From: a virus
Strand: one strand, 5' to 3'
Length of the DNA stretch: 32,119 bases
Virus record (IMG/VR): IMGVR_UViG_3300046167_000451
Location: 1-32,119 of that record
Part shown: piece by piece, positions 29,694 through 32,119 of the stretch
Layout: each line of letters opens with the position of its first letter
How positions within the stretch are numbered: the stretch's first letter is position 1
Made by a program: the position numbers and the translations under genes
The notes under the pieces: model-generated
What the model was told of the DNA's origin: nothing
Seen by the model: the letters and a program-made list of their open reading frames with translations, nothing else
Database searches by the model: none

Positions 29694-29845
29694 TGGACAC
29701 ACTAGAATGGTTTGGTCTAATCATTTTCTTGGTAGTCGTAACGCTACTATTCTTCGCAGCATTCGGTGGTTCTAAACTATCGGATTCTAGCGTTGAAGAG
29801 TATCTAGCACGACTAATGAGGGAAGATGATAAGCGTGGGCCTTAA
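29693..29845 (+). CDS. Single-pass membrane protein (50 residues)
   Basis: A TAATG overlap with the exonuclease. Residues 6-24 are a strong hydrophobic helix (WFGLIIFLVVVTLLFFAAF), followed by a charged cytosolic-like tail with an acidic/basic helix (SVEEYLARLMREDDKR). It could sit in the host membrane. Function is unknown. Confidence 0.6.
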   Translation: MDTLEWFGLIIFLVVVTLLFFAAFGGSKLSDSSVEEYLARLMREDDKRGP

Positions 29846-29975
29846 GAAAAAATGTAGGTACTGCGGCTCGCTTACTATAGCGAAGCGTATGCAGGGTTTT
29901 TACTTGGGGTCGAATGACAAGCAAAAACTTTGGGAATGTCGAGACTGTAAAGGAATTTGGTCAGACAAAAAATAA
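29826..29975 (+). CDS. Zinc-ribbon microprotein (49 residues)
   Basis: ATG 29826 is behind GAGGGAAG; GTG 29835 is possible. CRYC near residue 10 and CRDC near residue 38 form one zinc ribbon, and the body is basic. It overlaps the membrane protein by 20 bases and is the last gene of the rightward block. Such ribbons bind nucleic acid or act in transcription. No family is recognised. Confidence 0.55.
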   Translation: MISVGLKKKCRYCGSLTIAKRMQGFYLGSNDKQKLWECRDCKGIWSDKK

Positions 29976-29990
29976 TACTAATGGGTCGAG

Positions 29991-30030
29991 GGCTCACTTT
30001 AACGAGTGGGTCTTCGGCTCATTTTTTTTT
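29991..30030 (+). terminator. Terminator at the end of the rightward gene block
   Basis: GGCTCACT (29991-29998) can pair with AGTGGGTC (30005-30012, two G-U pairs) around TTAACG, followed shortly by a run of nine T bases (30022-30030). It directly follows the last plus-strand gene and precedes the convergent minus-strand genes, as a rightward terminator would. Confidence 0.6.
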
Positions 30031-30129
30031 ATAGCGTTTTTTTCAGAATATGCGATTTTAAATCTATTAGGATAATATACTAAAATAATATTTTTTACAT
30101 ATAAAATAACTTATCCAATCTGATTAAAC

Positions 30130-30160
30130 AGTGCCATTTTTAACCTTGGCACTTGGCACT
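30130..30160 (-). terminator. Possible leftward terminator hairpin
   Basis: AGTGCCA (30130-30136) pairs perfectly with TGGCACT (30147-30153), with a second direct copy of TGGCACT at 30154-30160. It lies just past the last leftward gene. No strong T-run follows on the minus strand, so termination is a weak inference. Confidence 0.35.
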
Positions 30161-30162
30161 AA

Positions 30163-30609
30163 TCATAGTGGAATAGCAACCAATACACAATCTTGCGACA
30201 CGGTAATATCTCCACCTGCACCATCTTGAACTCTACAACTAAGTGAGTAAAGACAGTCGTTTGGTGGGTCAAGAGCACTTGCCGGAATTGTGCCGGTAAT
30301 AGCCAATGTATTGTATCTAGCCGCATTTGTTGTTCCAGCAGAATTAACACTAAACACATTATTAGGGTCACGAGTTTCTGAATTAGACCAAGTATAGGTA
30401 TAACTACCACTTCCACCCGTAGCAACTACTGAAACATCCCATATTGGTATTCCGCTAGCCCCCGTAGTAAAAGACCCACTACCGGCAGGTACAGCATGTT
30501 CTATTAAATCAACTAAAAGGGCAGAACCATCTATAACGATTTCAGCCGCTAAAGGCGTTCCTCTTGATGGATGCGCTCCAAATCCACAAACAGCATAACC
30601 GAAACTCAT
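30163..30609 (-). CDS. Small structural protein with Ig/PKD-like sequence
   Basis: A 148-residue protein encoded leftward and coupled by ATGA to the fibre-like gene. The region SVVATGGSGSYTYTWSNSET, with later SVNSAG and CRVQDGAGGDITVSQDC, fits an Ig- or PKD-like beta-sandwich repeat common on virion surfaces. It has no signal peptide or membrane helix. It is likely to be a virion or fibre accessory protein. The overlapping smaller leftward frame is a shadow. Confidence 0.6.
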   Translation of the reverse strand: MSFGYAVCGFGAHPSRGTPLAAEIVIDGSALLVDLIEHAVPAGSGSFTTGASGIPIWDVSVVATGGSGSYTYTWSNSETRDPNNVFSVNSAGTTNAARYNTLAITGTIPASALDPPNDCLYSLSCRVQDGAGGDITVSQDCVLVAIPL

Positions 30610-32119
30610 TCGTCATTCCCCGCATCAATTGTATAGAATATCTTCATTCCTAATAATCTTGCATCGGCGTTATAACCATCAGCAGAAACATCTCTATTAA
30701 GTTGGAAAAAGGTAATCGAATCGGTAGTGGCATTCTTTACCGTACAAGCAGAAGCACTTACAGACCTATTAATATCATTAGTAGTTCCACTATGGGCCTT
30801 TGCCGTAGTATTTGCAGGACTTCCGAATGTAGTATCAACAGGGTCACTATCGTCAAAACAAACTCCTTTTAATTGCCAAACAACATCACTTGTATTTGTA
30901 TTTCCACCCATCCAATATACTTCATAAGTTAATGTTCCTTCATTCCAAGACTTAGGGAACGAAATAGTAAATTGGCAGAACTCATCAGAAGTATTATCAA
31001 AATCTAATACTTTTATTTCCGGCCCGTTTGATAATTCAACTTGAGTTAAAGCAGAGCAGCCACTGGTACTATTAGGGTACATCGCAGAAGCAGGGATGTA
31101 AATAGAATGTAGCCCTGTTTTTAAGAACTTATAGTCAGTTCCATTACCTGCAATCATATGTAATTCATTATCTGCATTAGTGTATAGTTGTCCTCTGTTC
31201 GCAGTATTTGTTGGTGCGCTTATTTCATCTAATGATATTGCACCTTCGACTGTCAATAGCGCATTAGCATCTACTGTACCAGTACCAATACTAACTTTAT
31301 CTTCAGAAGCGTCAGTAAATAATAAGTTAGCATTAGTATCTCCTTCAACTCTAAAATCAATATCATCTCCTTGGTCATTAACTACTACATCTCTTGTAGT
31401 AGCCCTAAGCCTCATAAACTCGGTAAGAGTTCCCGCTTCAATTAAATTAAAGGTTATATGACCATCTTCACTACCATCTGAAGTATCATCCATACCTCCT
31501 TCAATTGTAGCATAATTTACTTCTTGGGGTGTACTAGCATCGTTTTCACCTCTAAAAACAATTTGACCTATCAAATCATTATCATCAATATCTGCGGCTG
31601 CATCATCGCCATTTCTAAACAATACAAAGTTAGGGGCTGAAGTAGCCGCACTACCTAAAGTTCCCTCTAAAATAAGATGGTCGCCCGAACCAGCACCAAC
31701 TACATGTAAATTAGCATCGGGACTTGCAGTACCAATGCCAACTTTTTCAGTACCGCCATCAACATAAAATATATTATCATTATCTTTACCTGCTATCATG
31801 AAGTTTATATCCTCTTGATTGTGATTAAAAATCACACCTTCTGAACCACTCATTCTTAAATGCTCAACTGAAGCCCCTACTTTAGTAACATAAATTAAAA
31901 TCCTACCGTCTTCTGTACCTGCTGTTTCATCAGGAGCATCGGCATTTATTACGCAATACTCGTGAAAAGAGCCGCCATCGTCTTTTGCTGTAAATCTAAT
32001 TTTACCTATATCCCCGCTTGTACCCGAATTGGAACTACCACTTCTTTTGAAAATTAACTCCGGCTCATCTGTTGAAGCATCAGTAGCGATGTTTTGAGTA
32101 TTTTCTAAAATTATTTGTG
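30606..32119 (-). CDS. Fibre-like virion protein (N-terminal end cut by the window)
   Basis: The frame is open to the right edge, so the start is outside; ATG 31853 is internal and should not be taken as the start. Two tandem units carry the tail-fibre motif KVGIGTASPDANLHV / KVSIGTGTVDANALLTV. Each begins with a PELIFKRSG- or PNFVLFRNG-type stretch and has an HLRM- or FMRL-type ending before VIFN or VVVN. The C-terminal 200 residues (SIYIPASAMYPNSTSGCSAL, FPKSWNEGTLTYEVYWMGG) resemble a domain seen in many marine phage virion proteins. It probably binds the host cell or forms a spike. Confidence 0.72.
   Translation of the reverse strand, partial: QIILENTQNIATDASTDEPELIFKRSGSSNSGTSGDIGKIRFTAKDDGGSFHEYCVINADAPDETAGTEDGRILIYVTKVGASVEHLRMSGSEGVIFNHNQEDINFMIAGKDNDNIFYVDGGTEKVGIGTASPDANLHVVGAGSGDHLILEGTLGSAATSAPNFVLFRNGDDAAADIDDNDLIGQIVFRGENDASTPQEVNYATIEGGMDDTSDGSEDGHITFNLIEAGTLTEFMRLRATTRDVVVNDQGDDIDFRVEGDTNANLLFTDASEDKVSIGTGTVDANALLTVEGAISLDEISAPTNTANRGQLYTNADNELHMIAGNGTDYKFLKTGLHSIYIPASAMYPNSTSGCSALTQVELSNGPEIKVLDFDNTSDEFCQFTISFPKSWNEGTLTYEVYWMGGNTNTSDVVWQLKGVCFDDSDPVDTTFGSPANTTAKAHSGTTNDINRSVSASACTVKNATTDSITFFQLNRDVSADGYNADARLLGMKIFYTIDAGNDE
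31238..32075 (-). repeat. Tandem ~140-residue repeat units in the fibre-like gene
   Basis: Two units of about 420-440 bases each can be aligned by eye: unit 1 about 31690-32075, unit 2 about 31238-31640. Matching points are the FKRSG / FRNGD start, EDGRI / EDGHI, HLRM / FMRL, the DINFMIAG / DIDFRVEG step and the KVGIGT / KVSIGT end. This is protein-level duplication with diverged DNA. Further units may lie to the right of the window. Confidence 0.6.

Noticed and set aside
30159-30425. Leftward 88-residue ORF
   Set aside because: It overlaps the Ig/PKD-like gene in another frame; the 148-residue frame has the coupled start and coherent composition.
30727-31461. Rightward 66- and 93-residue ORFs in the structural region
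   Set aside because: They are antisense to the fibre-like gene, whose repeats and motifs support the leftward frame.
31851-31853. ATG as the start of the fibre-like gene
   Set aside because: The frame stays open to the right edge with matching repeat sequence upstream, so this Met is internal.
1-32119. tRNA genes, insertion sequences, integrase or attachment sites
   Set aside because: None was visible by eye: no cloverleaf with a recognisable TTCRANNC arm, no transposase or integrase motif, and no long terminal or direct repeats in the window.

Overview
The window looks like part of a lytic, tailed double-stranded DNA virus of a marine archaeon. The best fit is the magrovirus type that infects Marine Group II Euryarchaeota (Poseidoniales). 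The information-processing genes are archaeal or eukaryote-like: transcription factor B, PCNA clamp, replication factor C, family B polymerase, a PriS/PriL-type primase, ATP-dependent ligase, an XPF/ERCC4 nuclease and a PC4-like protein. Alongside them are viral hallmarks: dozens of tiny ORFs, ATGA or TAATG start/stop overlaps, almost no intergenic space, and a fibre-like structural module on the opposite strand. The DNA is AT-rich by eye, and many genes start just after a GGTGA or GGAGG Shine-Dalgarno sequence. The host assignment is inferred from gene content; no search was run.

Layout. Positions 24-4601 (+) hold small accessory genes, many with CxxC zinc sites, plus one gene of a type I recognise from marine phages (2099-2758). 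Positions 4658-8778 (+) hold a ubiquitin-like protein ending in Gly-Gly, an unknown 419-residue protein, TFB, a compact E1-like adenylating enzyme and a JAMM/MPN+ protease. Together these form a possible viral ubiquitin-like system. Positions 8775-11934 (+) hold a GroES-like/GroEL-like pair, a DnaJ-like zinc protein and a PC4-like protein. Positions 12445-21367 (+) hold a frameshifted DNA ligase, a degenerate LAGLIDADG-like protein, a P-loop ATPase next to the RFC small subunit, a probable ssDNA-binding protein, a Sak4/RadA-like ATPase, PCNA and the N-terminal part of PolB.

Positions 21364-22909 (+) hold seven tiny genes that separate the PolB halves. Positions 22906-29975 (+) hold the PolB C-terminal part (motif C and PIP box), a Cas4-like nuclease, a PriS-PriL fusion primase, a 28-residue peptide with two PIP-like motifs, an XPF-type nuclease, an MCM/DUF3987-like ATPase and a DEDD exonuclease. 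A hairpin with a T-run at 29991-30030 closes this rightward block. From 30163 to the right edge the genes run leftward and encode a small Ig/PKD-like protein and a fibre-like protein with tandem repeats that continues past the window.

How the parts fit together. The virus seems to bring most of a replisome: primase, polymerase, clamp, clamp loader, helicase-like ATPase, ssDNA-binding protein, ligase and nucleases. Several of its proteins carry apparent PCNA-binding motifs. It also has its own TFB, which could redirect host RNA polymerase, and a chaperonin pair for folding. No gene exceeds the usual compact spacing, and no intergenic stretch is longer than 300 bases.
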